Source of the DNA: DASQEH01 sp038239485
GTDB lineage: Bacteria > Actinomycetota > Actinomycetes > Propionibacteriales > Nocardioidaceae
Reading direction: 5' to 3'
DNA length: 64,000 bases
Assembly (NCBI GenBank): GCA_038239485.1
Contig: JBBSET010000003.1
Location: forward strand, 1 to 64,000
Shown here: positions 15,614 through 24,931 of the stretch, in pieces
Numbering within the stretch: position 1 is the stretch's first letter
How the letters are laid out: every line of letters begins with the position of its first letter
Translations under genes and position numbers: made by a program
The notes under the pieces: model-generated
Told to the model about the DNA's origin: nothing
Seen by the model: only the letters and a program-made list of their open reading frames with translations
The model's database searches: none

Positions 15614-16360
15614 ATGACGCTGAAGAAGGGCGCCGAACGGGTCGCCGACGTTGATGTTGCTGTCGTCAAGGGACAGGCACCACCATCCGCTCGGATTCCC
15701 CTTGACCGAGAGCGCATCCTCAACACGGCTGTGGCCTTCATCGACGAGAACGGCCTGCCGCCGCTGTCGATGAGGCGGCTCGGTCGGGCCCTCGGCGTCG
15801 AGGCGATGTCGCTCTACCGCTACATCCCGGGGCGTGAAGAGCTGTTGGACGGGGTGGTCGACACCGTCGTCAATGACATGTACGAAGACGCCGACGTCAT
15901 TCAGATCCCGCTCCATGGCTGGCAGGACTTCCTGCAACGGCTGGCTCACGGCGTACGACGCATCGCGCTCACCCACCCCAAAGCGTTCCCCCTGATCGCC
16001 TCTCGTCCACCCGAGGCCCCTTGGCTCAGGCCACCGCTTCGCAACCTCAGGTGGGTGGAGTCCTTCCTCAGCGGGTTGGAGTCGGAAGGCTTCTCCGATG
16101 AGGCTGCGGTCGCTGCCTACCGTGCCTTCACGAGCTTCCTGCTCGGGCACCTCCTTCTCGAGGTATCCGCACTCGGTGCGGATGTCGGTCCGCTCGACGT
16201 CGTCGACGATGGCGAGAAGGAGTCCACGGACCTCGACGAGTTCCCGCATATCAAGCGCCTGAAGCCGGCTCTCGCCGAGGACCACTCGGCCGTCGAGTTC
16301 GAAGAGTCGCTCGAGAACCTCCTGGATCGGATCAACCTTCTTCGCACCGAGAACACCTAG
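15614..16360 (+). CDS. TetR/AcrR-family regulator
   Basis: A 248-residue TetR-type repressor. The helix-turn-helix lies at about 30-85 (DRERILNTAVAFIDENGL, SMRRLGRALGVEAMSLYRYIPGREELLDGV), followed by a C-terminal all-helical domain of the tetracycline-repressor C type. A disordered 25-residue leader precedes the DNA-binding domain. ATG 15614 follows AGGGGAA and is preferred to an upstream in-frame ATG at 15494 that lies in the terminator hairpin. No obvious target efflux gene is adjacent; it converges on alkB. The ligand is unknown. Confidence 0.85.
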   Translation: MTLKKGAERVADVDVAVVKGQAPPSARIPLDRERILNTAVAFIDENGLPPLSMRRLGRALGVEAMSLYRYIPGREELLDGVVDTVVNDMYEDADVIQIPLHGWQDFLQRLAHGVRRIALTHPKAFPLIASRPPEAPWLRPPLRNLRWVESFLSGLESEGFSDEAAVAAYRAFTSFLLGHLLLEVSALGADVGPLDVVDDGEKESTDLDEFPHIKRLKPALAEDHSAVEFEESLENLLDRINLLRTENT

Positions 16361-16366
16361 GTCTCG

Positions 16367-17014
16367 TCAACGGACGCCACGAGGGCGGAACTGGACACTG
16401 ATCCGAGGTCCGACCGGGCGAGGCGTCTTCGGGACAGCGTGTTCCCAGGTCCGCTGGCAAGATCCCCCCATCACGAGCAGGTCACCGTGCCCGACGGCGA
16501 ACCCGAGGGACGCGCCTCCGGTGCGCGGACGCAACGCCAGCCGGCGCGAGGCGCCGAGTGACACGATCGCCACCATCGTGTCGTCGCGTCTGCTGCGCCC
16601 GACGGTGTCCCCGTGCCAGGCGACACTGTCGCGACCGTCCCGGTAGTAGCACAAGCCCGCAGTCCTGAACGGCTCGCCGAGCTCGGGCCGGTAGTGCTCG
16701 CTCAGAGCATGCCTGGCGGTCTCCAGAACGGGATGGGGAAGCTCCGCGTCCTCGTCGAACCAGCTCAGCAGCCTCGGCACATCGACCACCCGGTCATACA
16801 TGGGCCGGCGCTCGGCGTACCACGCGACCGAGACGACGAGGCGGGTGAAGACCTCATCAGACCCCGAGATCCAGCCCGGGAGGATGTCGACCCAGGCACC
16901 GTGGCTGAGCTCGGTCCGGGTGACGTCACCCAGCGGCGCGAGCGGCGGCCCGTCAGGCCGGGCGATGTCGAGCAGAGATTCCTGGAAGACGAGAGGCGGG
17001 GAAGGCGACGTCAT
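16367..17014 (-). CDS. alkB: AlkB-type 2-oxoglutarate/Fe(II) DNA-repair dioxygenase
   Basis: A 215-residue AlkB-family protein. The iron ligands are visible in WHGD (His-x-Asp) and WEHAVPK (distal His), and the 2-oxoglutarate-binding Arg in RISVQFR. These enzymes reverse 1-methyladenine and 3-methylcytosine by oxidative demethylation. A consensus actinobacterial LexA box lies 20 bases upstream of the ATG, so the gene should be SOS-induced. It converges on the tetR gene with six bases between stops. Confidence 0.9.
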   Translation of the reverse strand: MTSPSPPLVFQESLLDIARPDGPPLAPLGDVTRTELSHGAWVDILPGWISGSDEVFTRLVVSVAWYAERRPMYDRVVDVPRLLSWFDEDAELPHPVLETARHALSEHYRPELGEPFRTAGLCYYRDGRDSVAWHGDTVGRSRRDDTMVAIVSLGASRRLALRPRTGGASLGFAVGHGDLLVMGGSCQRTWEHAVPKTPRPVGPRISVQFRPRGVR

Positions 17015-17033
17015 CTCCGCAGCCTACACAAAA

Positions 17034-17049
17034 TCGAACATATGTTCTA
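17034..17049 (-). promoter_or_regulatory. LexA (SOS) box upstream of alkB
   Basis: TCGAACATATGTTCTA contains the perfect palindrome GAAC-ATAT-GTTC, the Bacillus/actinobacterial LexA consensus CGAAC-N4-GTTCG with one outer mismatch. It sits between the alkB start and the end of the GH3 gene, in the position of an alkB operator. Confidence 0.82.
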
Positions 17050-17058
17050 GCCTGCATG

Positions 17059-19233
17059 CTAGGGCGCTGATGTCCACTCCGAGAGCTCCAGCGTCGCCCG
17101 CAGCGCCGGCGCGTGGCCGTCTGCCACCATGGCGAGCTGATAGGTCCCGACCTGCCAGCGCCAACCCGGAAGCGCGACGTCGTAGCCGGCGAAGACGCGA
17201 GGCTCGAGCGTGATGCAGGCGCGTCGGCTCTCGCCCGGCCCGACCTTCACGCGCGCGAACCCGGCCAGTCTGGCCGAGCGCTGGCCGGGGGGTCGGACGT
17301 ACACCTGCGCCGTGTCGATCCCCTCCCGTTCGCCGGTGTTCGTCACAGTGAGGGTGACCGTCACCTCGCGTACTCCCGCCGAGGTCGCCGCGACGTCCAC
17401 GTCGAGATCGGAGTAGGCGAAGGAGGTGTAGGACAAACCGAAGCCGAACGGGAAGAGCGGCGTCAGCCCCTCGCGCTCGTACCATCGGTAGCCGACGTCG
17501 GAGCCCTCGATGTCGTAGTCCTCGCTGAAATGCCCGACGCGCTCACCGCCGGGGTTGGACGTGGTCGTCGAAGGATCGTGCATCCGCGGCCGGGGCAGCT
17601 GCTCCACGGTCGCGGGAAAGGTGACCGGAAGCCGCCCGGACGGGCAGACCCTCCCGGTCAGCACCGCGGCGATCGCCTCGCCCCCTCGAGAGCCTGGGTA
17701 CCACACCTCGACCACAGCGGCGACATCCTCGAGCCAGGGCATCAGTACCGGCCCGCCCGACTCGACGACAACCACGGTGCGGGCGTTCGCCGCCGCGACG
17801 GCCGCGACCAGGCCGTCCTGATCGGCACCCAAACCGAGATCAGAGACATCGTGGCCCTCCGAGGTCCACTGCTCGACCACGACGACCGCCACATCGGCGG
17901 CGCCGGCGGCAAGGGCGGCCGAATCGTGGTCGGTCCCGTCGTCGAAGGTCATGGAGGTACCCGGCAGTGCGGCCTTCAGCGCGGCCAGGGGTGGCGACGG
18001 GTGGTAGGTCTTAGGGATCGTGAAGCCGGCGATGGACGTCGCGTCGATTCGTGTGCTTCCCCTCGGGGAGACCTGCGACGAACCGCCCCCCGACAGCACA
18101 CCGATGTCGGCGTGTCCGCCGATCACCGCCAACCTGGCATTGCGGTCCAGCGGGAGGGTCCCGTCGTTGCGCAGGAGCACGATGCCCTGCTCGGCGGTCA
18201 CCTGCGCGACGGACTGGTGCGTGTCGAGATCCGGCTCAGCCGGCTTGCCGCGGTCCACGACCCCGACGACGAGCAGGGCATGGACGATGCGGTAGACCAT
18301 GTCGTCGAGGCGTTCGGTGGGGACGTTTCCCTGACGTACGGCGTCGGCCAACGGCTCACCGAAGTAGTGCTCGCGATCCAGCTGGGTCCCCGACTGACGG
18401 TCCAGGCCCGCCATCGCGGCCCTCTCGGTGGAGTGCGCGCCTCCCCAGTCCGACATCACGAAGCCCGGGTACGCCCAGTCGCCCTTGAGCACGTGGTCGA
18501 GCAGGAACTCCTGCTCCGAGGCCTGTACGCCGTTGATGCGGTTGTAGCCGGTCATGACCGACCCCGGCCGGCCGCGCTCGATCGCGATCTCGAAGGCGAG
18601 CAGGTCGGACTCGCGCAGCGGCACCTCGCTGATCTCGGAACTGACGACGACGCGGCCTGTCTCCTGGGCGTTGACTGCGAAGTGTTTCGTGGTCGACAGC
18701 ACGTTTTGGCTCTGAATGCCCTCGATGGCCGCTCCGGCCAGCAGGCCCGTGAGCAGCGGGTCCTCGCTGATGTACTCGAAGTTGCGACCACAGCGGGGTT
18801 CCCGGATCAGGTTGGCGCCGCCGGCGAGCTGGATGGCGAAACCCATCGCCGCGGACTCTGCACCGACGACCTCACCGCCTCTGCGGGCCAGTTCAGGGTC
18901 GAAGGTGGCACCGAGCAGGAGGCTGCTCGGAAGTGCGGTGGAGGTGTCGTCGGGGCGGACGTTGTTGGGGTTGCAGATCCCGAGGCTGGCGTCCGTCTCC
19001 TGGATCATGACGAGCCCCAGCCGGGGGATTCCGGGCGTTGCCGCGGCTGAGCCGATGACCCCCGGTGGCGGCTGCTCACCGGGTGGGGGAACCGCCATCG
19101 GCGCCGAGACCAGGGCGATCTTCTCGTCGAGCGTCAGCGCGTCGACAAACAGGCGGGCGCGCTCCTCGGACGATCGCTCCCGGTCCAGCCAGGCGTGCGT
19201 ACCTGCGGCGGCATCGGTCATGACGATCAGCAT
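17059..19233 (-). CDS. glycoside hydrolase family 3 beta-glucosidase
   Basis: A 724-residue cytoplasmic-type GH3 enzyme. The N-terminal TIM barrel (about 15-330) has NLIREPRCGRNFEYISEDP, KHFAVNAQE and the nucleophile Asp in VMSDWGGAHST. The C-terminal alpha/beta sandwich (about 350-570) is followed by a fibronectin III-like domain (about 620-715) beginning after FPFGFGLSYTSF. It should cleave terminal beta-linked glucose or xylose; specificity is not readable. No signal peptide is visible. ATG 19233 or 19221 could be the start; longer frames run into unrelated low-complexity sequence. It is part of the accessory block between purN and DUF6350. Confidence 0.92.
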   Translation of the reverse strand: MLIVMTDAAAGTHAWLDRERSSEERARLFVDALTLDEKIALVSAPMAVPPPGEQPPPGVIGSAAATPGIPRLGLVMIQETDASLGICNPNNVRPDDTSTALPSSLLLGATFDPELARRGGEVVGAESAAMGFAIQLAGGANLIREPRCGRNFEYISEDPLLTGLLAGAAIEGIQSQNVLSTTKHFAVNAQETGRVVVSSEISEVPLRESDLLAFEIAIERGRPGSVMTGYNRINGVQASEQEFLLDHVLKGDWAYPGFVMSDWGGAHSTERAAMAGLDRQSGTQLDREHYFGEPLADAVRQGNVPTERLDDMVYRIVHALLVVGVVDRGKPAEPDLDTHQSVAQVTAEQGIVLLRNDGTLPLDRNARLAVIGGHADIGVLSGGGSSQVSPRGSTRIDATSIAGFTIPKTYHPSPPLAALKAALPGTSMTFDDGTDHDSAALAAGAADVAVVVVEQWTSEGHDVSDLGLGADQDGLVAAVAAANARTVVVVESGGPVLMPWLEDVAAVVEVWYPGSRGGEAIAAVLTGRVCPSGRLPVTFPATVEQLPRPRMHDPSTTTSNPGGERVGHFSEDYDIEGSDVGYRWYEREGLTPLFPFGFGLSYTSFAYSDLDVDVAATSAGVREVTVTLTVTNTGEREGIDTAQVYVRPPGQRSARLAGFARVKVGPGESRRACITLEPRVFAGYDVALPGWRWQVGTYQLAMVADGHAPALRATLELSEWTSAP

Positions 19234-19235
19234 GC

Positions 19236-19410
19236 CAACCGACACCCCGCCCGCGCCAGCACTGGACGACGTGGTCATCCACCTGTCGCAGGCAGGCGAC
19301 GACACCTGGCACGGGCGGGCGGCCTGGGAGCTCCCCGTGGGACGCGGGAGTTCCATACCTCGGACCCCGACCGCAACCTGGTGACGTTCTTCACCCGGGT
19401 GAACGGCTGA
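19236..19410 (+). pseudogene. possible scrap of a glyoxalase/VOC-type gene
   Basis: Two plus-strand frames in this gap look protein-like in succession: DDVVIHLSQAGDDTW up to about 19345, then after a frame change REFHTSDPDRNLVTFF to a stop at 19410. DPD-NLV near the end recalls the VOC superfamily. It overlaps the 3' end of the DUF6350 gene by 20 bases. This may be a decayed remnant left by the insertion that brought in the GH3 gene, or chance. Confidence 0.28.
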
Positions 19411-20650
19411 GGCCTGGCTCCTCGGCGGAAGAACCGGGCTCCTCGGCGGGTGGGGGTGGGTGCTCGCGCGATCTGAGGGTGGAGACCGACCGGATGCAGG
19501 CGGCGGTGACGGCCCCACCCAGGATGCCGGCGGCCACGCATACCGCCATCGTGCCCAGCACGTCGGGGCCGATGTCCCGCATCCTCCCAGGGCCGACGGC
19601 GCCCGTCGCCAGCCAGGTCAACGCCCCGAAGCCGAGCCCGAAGGTCACACCCGCCACGCCACCGCGTGCTGCGGCGTGCCCGATCCCCCGCACGGGACGG
19701 CGGCGAAGGGAGACGCTCCCGGCGACCGCGCCCGCGATGACCGGGATGATCAGCAGCGCCACGACCCAGGGGCCGGCAGCTGTATGGGGCACCGCGGCCA
19801 GCAGGGGGAAGGCCGGCAGTGGACCGAGCGTGACCTGCGTCGGCCCCACCGACGTCGCTGTTCCCAGCATGAACCCCGGTCCGGCGACGAATGCGCCTGC
19901 GCACAGAACCGCATTCGGAACGGCCGCAACCGTGACCACGGCCATCACGACGCCACCGACGAGCCCGGCGTGAAGACCCTCGAAGAGGGTGGTCGCAGTC
20001 CCGAGATGCTGACCGATCGACACAGCGAAGGCCACAGCCCCGGCGGCCACCATGACGGCGAGACCGGCAAGACCTCCCGTCAGGACCGCTCGCAGCTCCA
20101 CCGGCAGCCGGTCGAGCAGCAGCCCGGACATCCCCGCCCCGCGCAGGACTCCCAGACCGCCGAACAGCGTCGCGACGGCGAGCGCGCCGACAAGGGTGCG
20201 AAGCGGATAGGCGTGGACGGAGTCACTACGGGTGACGGCGTAGGCCGCGAGCCCAGCCAGACAGTATCCGGCGCCGATCGCGCCGGCTCCGGCACCGACG
20301 TCCAGCAGCGAACCGACCGCTGAGTGCCTTCCCGCCCATCGGCCGCCGCGATACAGCACCCACGCGCTGAGCAACCCTGCCCCCAGCGGGATCGCCCCGA
20401 TGGACACCCCGCCGGCCTGCAGGCCTGAGCCGTTGGCGAGCAGCCAGCCCAACGCCCCTACCCTGATCGCGGAGCCGATCGAGCCGGCGCCGGCAGCGAA
20501 CCAGGTCGCTACCGAGACTGCGACGCAGACGAGCACTCCGACGCCGGCGGCGCCGAGGCCGACCAGCCAGGCGGCCAGGATGAGCGGTCCTGCGGGGGGT
20601 TCGGCGGTGGGCTCGACGCGCAGGATGGGGCGAGGAAGCAGAGCGGTCAT
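19391..20650 (-). CDS. DUF6350 polytopic membrane protein
   Basis: A 419-residue, very hydrophobic protein with roughly ten transmembrane helices and a Pro/Glu-rich cytoplasmic tail (PPPPAEEPGSSAEEPG). It matches the actinobacterial DUF6350 family (sometimes called cell division protein PerM), which normally lies between sucD and purN. The ATG at 20650 is where family-like sequence starts (MTALLPRPILRVEP); no good ribosome binding site is seen. The function is not established. Confidence 0.8.
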   Translation of the reverse strand: MTALLPRPILRVEPTAEPPAGPLILAAWLVGLGAAGVGVLVCVAVSVATWFAAGAGSIGSAIRVGALGWLLANGSGLQAGGVSIGAIPLGAGLLSAWVLYRGGRWAGRHSAVGSLLDVGAGAGAIGAGYCLAGLAAYAVTRSDSVHAYPLRTLVGALAVATLFGGLGVLRGAGMSGLLLDRLPVELRAVLTGGLAGLAVMVAAGAVAFAVSIGQHLGTATTLFEGLHAGLVGGVVMAVVTVAAVPNAVLCAGAFVAGPGFMLGTATSVGPTQVTLGPLPAFPLLAAVPHTAAGPWVVALLIIPVIAGAVAGSVSLRRRPVRGIGHAAARGGVAGVTFGLGFGALTWLATGAVGPGRMRDIGPDVLGTMAVCVAAGILGGAVTAACIRSVSTLRSREHPPPPAEEPGSSAEEPGLSRSPG

Positions 20651-20836
20651 TGCGTCATATCGTCGCCGAGGAAGGTCAGCGGATACGGCTGGACACGCCG
20701 CTCGTCCAAGCTGCGTCCATGATGGATCGGCCTGTCCTGAGTCTGACCCGCGCGACTCGCGTACCGTCGTGAGGACCGCGCGCCCCGGCCGCGGAACCCG
20801 CCCACCGCCAGCCCACACTCCGGAAGAGCCACCTCG

Positions 20837-22696
20837 ATGCCTCGCGCCGACTCGTTCGACGAGTTCTATCGCGAGTCACGTGACCGGCTGCTGCACCAGA
20901 CATATGCCTACGCGGGGTCTGTCGAGGAGGCGCAGCGAGCCGTGTCCGACGCGTACGTCTCCGCGGCTGCCCACTGGCGACGTGTAGCCGCCAGCCCGGA
21001 CCGCGACGCGTGGGTGAGGGCCCGCGCGTTCCGAGCCACGACGCGGGCCCGTAACCGCAGCCGCCAGCCCTGGTACGTGACAGCCAGGAGCACGGCCGAT
21101 AAGCACCGGCGGGTGCTGGCCGCCCTCGGTTCCCTGCCACCCGCCGATCGGCACCTGCTGATCGTCAGCGAGCTGGCTGGTATCGAGCTGACGGTCGCGG
21201 CCGCCGAGGCCGGCGTCTCCCCGGCTATGGCACAGGCCTCGATTGACACCTCGTTGCGGGAACTGGAGGCGGCCGGGGTCGACACGTCCCCGACCGAGCT
21301 CGACGCCGCTCTCGCTGGTCTTCGCCAGGATCTCGGGCACCAGCCGGCGGATCGGTCCAGTCGGCTGCGCAGGGAGGGCAACCGCCGCCGCCGCGCCTAT
21401 CAGGTGCTCGCCGGGGTGGTCGTCGTGGCGGTGGCCGGTACTGCCGTTGTCGTCGTGGACCGCTCCAGCGACGACGCGGCGTCACAGAACCGTCAGCCTC
21501 CCGCCACGACCGGCCCGACGAGCAGTGTGACCCCGACGAGCGGGTCGCCCGAGCCGACCGTCGGTGTGGCAGCTCTCACCGCCATCTCCGCAGTCCGGAC
21601 CCTGGATCCCGCGGCCAGCTGGCACCTGGACTCGACGAGCACGGACCTGGCCACGACCAAGACGTCTGACCCCTGCCTGACAAGCGCGCCCGCCCTCAGC
21701 ACCGCCAACCACTACTGGGAACGCCGGTTCTCGACCGGGGGGCCGGCGGCCAAGGACTCGACCAGGACTGTCGCCACGCAGACCCCCGACGTCGCCACGT
21801 CACGACGGACTGCTCAGACGGCGTACGCAGCCCGGCTGGCGGCCTTCGGCGGCTGCGCGGTCGGAGCGCACCGGCTCGTCGAGGTCAAGAAGCTCAGCGG
21901 CGTGGCGAGTGTGGCGAGCGTCGTGGACCTCGAGTACGTCGACCGGGCGGGCCTCCACGACGAGGTCGTCACCATTGCCCGGACCGGGGGGGTCGTCACC
22001 ACCTGGATCGTGCACGAGCCGCAAGGGACGCCACCGCGCTCGCGGCCGGTCGTCAGGCTACTCGCGGAGTCGGTGGACTCGGTCTGCGGGATCGCCAGGG
22101 CAGCCTGCCCGCAGCCGCCGTACCGCGCGACCCCGATTCCACCACCACCTGACGGGACCGCTCCCGGATTCGTCTCGCTCGTCGACCTGCCGCTGTTCGC
22201 CGACGTGCCGCGAACCTGGGTCGCCACGCCGCCCGAGCCGGCCAGGCAGAACCCGTCGGCGACAAGCTGCGACCAGGCTGACCTCACCGGGGCCGGGGCT
22301 ACCTCCGTCACCGCGCGGACCTACGTGATACCCGGCTCGGCCAGTCTTCCGAGCAGCTTCGGGATGAGCGAGACGATCGGCACGTTCGCTTCCCGAACGC
22401 AGGCGAACGCCTTCGTCACCACGGTCGCTGCGGCCGTCGCGTCCTGCCCGAAGCGCAACCTCACGCTCAGCGTGCCGAGAACGACCCAGATCTCCCCTGA
22501 CCAGGGCCGTGGATTCGTCTGGCAGATCGACCTCCAGACGTCGACGAGCTCCGCGCTCGTCTCACGTGTCGCCCTCATCCGCGTCGGCGACACCGTCGCG
22601 GAGCTCACCTTCACGCCGACTGCCACTGACGACGTCGGCGCCACGGGATACGCGCTGCTGGCGGGTCGGGCGGCCGAACGGCTCAGCGAGCTCTGA
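20837..22696 (+). CDS. sigma-factor-like protein fused to a transmembrane sensor
   Basis: A 619-residue fusion. Residues about 7-75 resemble sigma-70 region 2 (FDEFYRESRDRLLHQTYAYAG) and about 92-150 region 4 (LAALGSLPPADRHLLIVSELAG, then a helix-turn-helix). The usual DLVQ motif of region 2 is degenerate (EEAQRAVSDAY). A basic stretch is followed by one transmembrane helix (about 190-207), a Pro/Thr/Ser-rich linker and a large outside domain (about 230-619) whose C-terminal half resembles the PknH-type extracellular sensor fold, with several Cys. The predicted topology keeps the sigma part in the cytoplasm. It stands alone between DUF6350 and sucD, where many relatives have no gene. Whether it acts as a sigma factor or has lost core binding is open. 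Confidence 0.75.
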   Translation: MPRADSFDEFYRESRDRLLHQTYAYAGSVEEAQRAVSDAYVSAAAHWRRVAASPDRDAWVRARAFRATTRARNRSRQPWYVTARSTADKHRRVLAALGSLPPADRHLLIVSELAGIELTVAAAEAGVSPAMAQASIDTSLRELEAAGVDTSPTELDAALAGLRQDLGHQPADRSSRLRREGNRRRRAYQVLAGVVVVAVAGTAVVVVDRSSDDAASQNRQPPATTGPTSSVTPTSGSPEPTVGVAALTAISAVRTLDPAASWHLDSTSTDLATTKTSDPCLTSAPALSTANHYWERRFSTGGPAAKDSTRTVATQTPDVATSRRTAQTAYAARLAAFGGCAVGAHRLVEVKKLSGVASVASVVDLEYVDRAGLHDEVVTIARTGGVVTTWIVHEPQGTPPRSRPVVRLLAESVDSVCGIARAACPQPPYRATPIPPPPDGTAPGFVSLVDLPLFADVPRTWVATPPEPARQNPSATSCDQADLTGAGATSVTARTYVIPGSASLPSSFGMSETIGTFASRTQANAFVTTVAAAVASCPKRNLTLSVPRTTQISPDQGRGFVWQIDLQTSTSSALVSRVALIRVGDTVAELTFTPTATDDVGATGYALLAGRAAERLSEL

Positions 22697-22719
22697 CCCG
22701 AATCCCCCACCGGTGGGCG

Positions 22720-23604
22720 CTACAGGGCCTGGAGCAGCTCCCGCATCAGCTGGGCGGTTTCCGACGGCGTCTTGCCCACCTTCACACCGGCCGCCTCCAG
22801 AGCCTGCTTCTTGGCCTCGGCGGTGCCGGACGAGCCCGACACGATGGCGCCGGCATGTCCCATCGTCTTACCTTCCGGAGCGGTGAACCCGGCGACGTAC
22901 CCGACCACCGGCTTGGTGATGTGCTCGGCGATGTAGGCGGCAGCACGCTCCTCGGCGTCGCCGCCGATCTCGCCGATCATCACGATCGCATCAGTGTCCG
23001 GGTCGTCCTCGAAGGCCTGGAGGGCATCGATGTGCGTCGTCCCGACGATGGGATCGCCGCCGATGCCCACGGCCGACGAGAAGCCGAAGTCGCGCAGCTC
23101 GTACATCATCTGGTAGGTCAAGGTGCCAGACTTCGACACCAGCCCGACCCGCCCCGCAGGCGTGATGTCGGCCGGGATGATGCCGGCGTTGGACTTGCCG
23201 GGGCTGATCAGGCCGGGGCAGTTCGGCCCGATGATCCGTGAGGTGCCCTTCGACTGGGCATACGCGAAGAACTCGGCCGTGTCCTTGACCGGGACTCCCT
23301 CGGTGATGACGATGATGAGCCCGATACCCGCGTCGACGGCTTCGAGCACCGCGCCCCTGGCGAATCGTGGCGGGACGAAGACCACCGAGACATCAGCGCC
23401 GGTGGCCTCGACCGCGTCGGCGACGGAGGAGAAGACGGGCACCTTGGTACTGCCGAAGTCGACGCTCTGGCCGCCCTTGCCGGGTGTCACTCCCCCGACG
23501 ATGGCAGTGCCTGCGTCAAGCATCCGCCGAGTGTGCTTCGAGCCTTCCGAGCCCGTCATACCCTGGACGATGACCCTGCTCCGGTCGTTCAAGAAGATCG
23601 ACAT
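22720..23604 (-). CDS. sucD: succinyl-CoA synthetase alpha subunit
   Basis: A 294-residue SucD of normal length. It has the CoA-binding Rossmann domain (TGSEGSKHTRRMLDAGT, VTPGKGG) and the ligase domain with the phospho-histidine in MGHAGAIVSG. With SucC it converts succinyl-CoA to succinate with ATP or GTP formation in the TCA cycle, in the cytoplasm. It follows sucC by five bases. The C-terminal stop is 24 bases from the convergent sigma-like fusion gene. Confidence 0.97.
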   Translation of the reverse strand: MSIFLNDRSRVIVQGMTGSEGSKHTRRMLDAGTAIVGGVTPGKGGQSVDFGSTKVPVFSSVADAVEATGADVSVVFVPPRFARGAVLEAVDAGIGLIIVITEGVPVKDTAEFFAYAQSKGTSRIIGPNCPGLISPGKSNAGIIPADITPAGRVGLVSKSGTLTYQMMYELRDFGFSSAVGIGGDPIVGTTHIDALQAFEDDPDTDAIVMIGEIGGDAEERAAAYIAEHITKPVVGYVAGFTAPEGKTMGHAGAIVSGSSGTAEAKKQALEAAGVKVGKTPSETAQLMRELLQAL

Positions 23605-23609
23605 CTGCG

Positions 23610-24794
23610 CTAGTTCCCTTCCTGGTCGAGCGCCAGCGACGCAAGCTCAGCAGCCCGGTCGGCCGCGCCGTCCATGGTGTCGACCAATGTCACGAGGGGG
23701 TGGTCGGCCGCGTCGAGGATGCGCCGGCCCTCCAGCACGTTGTTGCCGTCGAGGCGGACGACCAGCGGCTTGGTCGCGGCGTCGCCGAGCATGTCGAGCG
23801 CTGTCACGATCCCGGTGGCAACCTCGTCGCACGCGGTGATGCCGCCGAAGACATTGACGAAGACGCTCCTGACCTGCTTGTCGCCGAGGATGATGTCCAG
23901 CCCGTTCGCCATCACCTCCGCCGATGCCCCACCCCCGATGTCGAGGAAGTTGGCGGGCTTGACCCCGCCGTGCGCCTCGCCGGCGTACGCCACGACGTCG
24001 AGCGTCGACATCACCAGCCCGGCGCCGTTGCCGATGATCCCGACCTGTCCGTCGAGCTTGACGTAGTTGAGGTTCTTCGCGGCCGCCTTCGCCTCGAGCG
24101 GGTCGGCGGAAGCCTTGTCATCGAACAGCACATGGTCGGGGTGCCGGAAGGCCGCGTTCTCGTCCAGCGTCACCTTCCCGTCGAGAGCCTCGATCGTGCC
24201 GTCGCCGAGTAGCACCAACGGGTTGACCTCGACCAGGGACGCGTCCTCCTCCACGAAGACCGTCCACAGCAGCTTCGCGACCTCGACGGCCTGGTCGGCG
24301 AGCTCGGGCGGGAAGCCGGTGGCCTCGACGATCTCCCGGGCCTTCGCCTCATCGACTCCGACGAGCGGGTCGATCGGGATCTGCGCGACCGCTTCGCAGT
24401 TCTCGTGCGCGACCACCTCGATCTCCACGCCGCCTTGGGTGCTGGCGATGCAGAGGTAGCGGCGCGCGGACCGGTCCACCAGGTACGAGAAGTAGTACTC
24501 CTCGCGGATGTCGGCTGTCGGTGCGATCAAGACTCGACGGACGGTCAGCCCCTTGATCTGCATGCCGAGGATGTCGCGCGCACGAGCCACTGCCTCATCG
24601 GGCCCGTCGGCCAGCTTCACCCCGCCCGCCTTGCCGCGGCCGCCCGCCTTGACCTGTGCCTTGACGACCACCCGTCCACCGAGCCGACGGGCCGCGTCGC
24701 CGGCGTCCTCGGCGTTCTCGAGCACAGCTCCGAGCGAGACGGGGACGCCGTGCTTGGCGAAGAGCTCCTTGGCTTGGTACTCCATCAGGTCCAC
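23610..24794 (-). CDS. sucC: succinyl-CoA synthetase beta subunit
   Basis: A 394-residue SucC: ATP-grasp domain (about 1-230; MEYQAKELFAKHGVPV, VVKAQVKAGGRGKAGGVKLA) followed by the ligase domain with LDIGGGA and NVFGGITACDEVA. The GTG at 24794 gives the family start V/M-DLMEYQAKELF and has AAGGA about 11 bases upstream; the ATG three codons later has no ribosome binding site. The gene is divergent from the alpha/beta hydrolase with 137 bases between, which must hold the sucCD promoter. Confidence 0.96.
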   Translation of the reverse strand: MDLMEYQAKELFAKHGVPVSLGAVLENAEDAGDAARRLGGRVVVKAQVKAGGRGKAGGVKLADGPDEAVARARDILGMQIKGLTVRRVLIAPTADIREEYYFSYLVDRSARRYLCIASTQGGVEIEVVAHENCEAVAQIPIDPLVGVDEAKAREIVEATGFPPELADQAVEVAKLLWTVFVEEDASLVEVNPLVLLGDGTIEALDGKVTLDENAAFRHPDHVLFDDKASADPLEAKAAAKNLNYVKLDGQVGIIGNGAGLVMSTLDVVAYAGEAHGGVKPANFLDIGGGASAEVMANGLDIILGDKQVRSVFVNVFGGITACDEVATGIVTALDMLGDAATKPLVVRLDGNNVLEGRRILDAADHPLVTLVDTMDGAADRAAELASLALDQEGN

Positions 24795-24931
24795 GGTGAG
24801 GCCGTCCTTCGTAGGCTGTGTCTGCTCATCGACGCGGAGCAGTCGGTCTCCGCCGCTGCTGGGATCGTCTCGGAGCCTACCGACTTTCGCACCTTTGACA
24901 GACTGCGGGTTCGGCTGACGAGAGGACCGCG

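Noticed and set aside
17113..19050. A 645-codon plus-strand open frame opposite the GH3 gene
   Set aside because: The GH3 reading carries all expected catalytic motifs; the opposite frame has none and is a GC-driven artefact.
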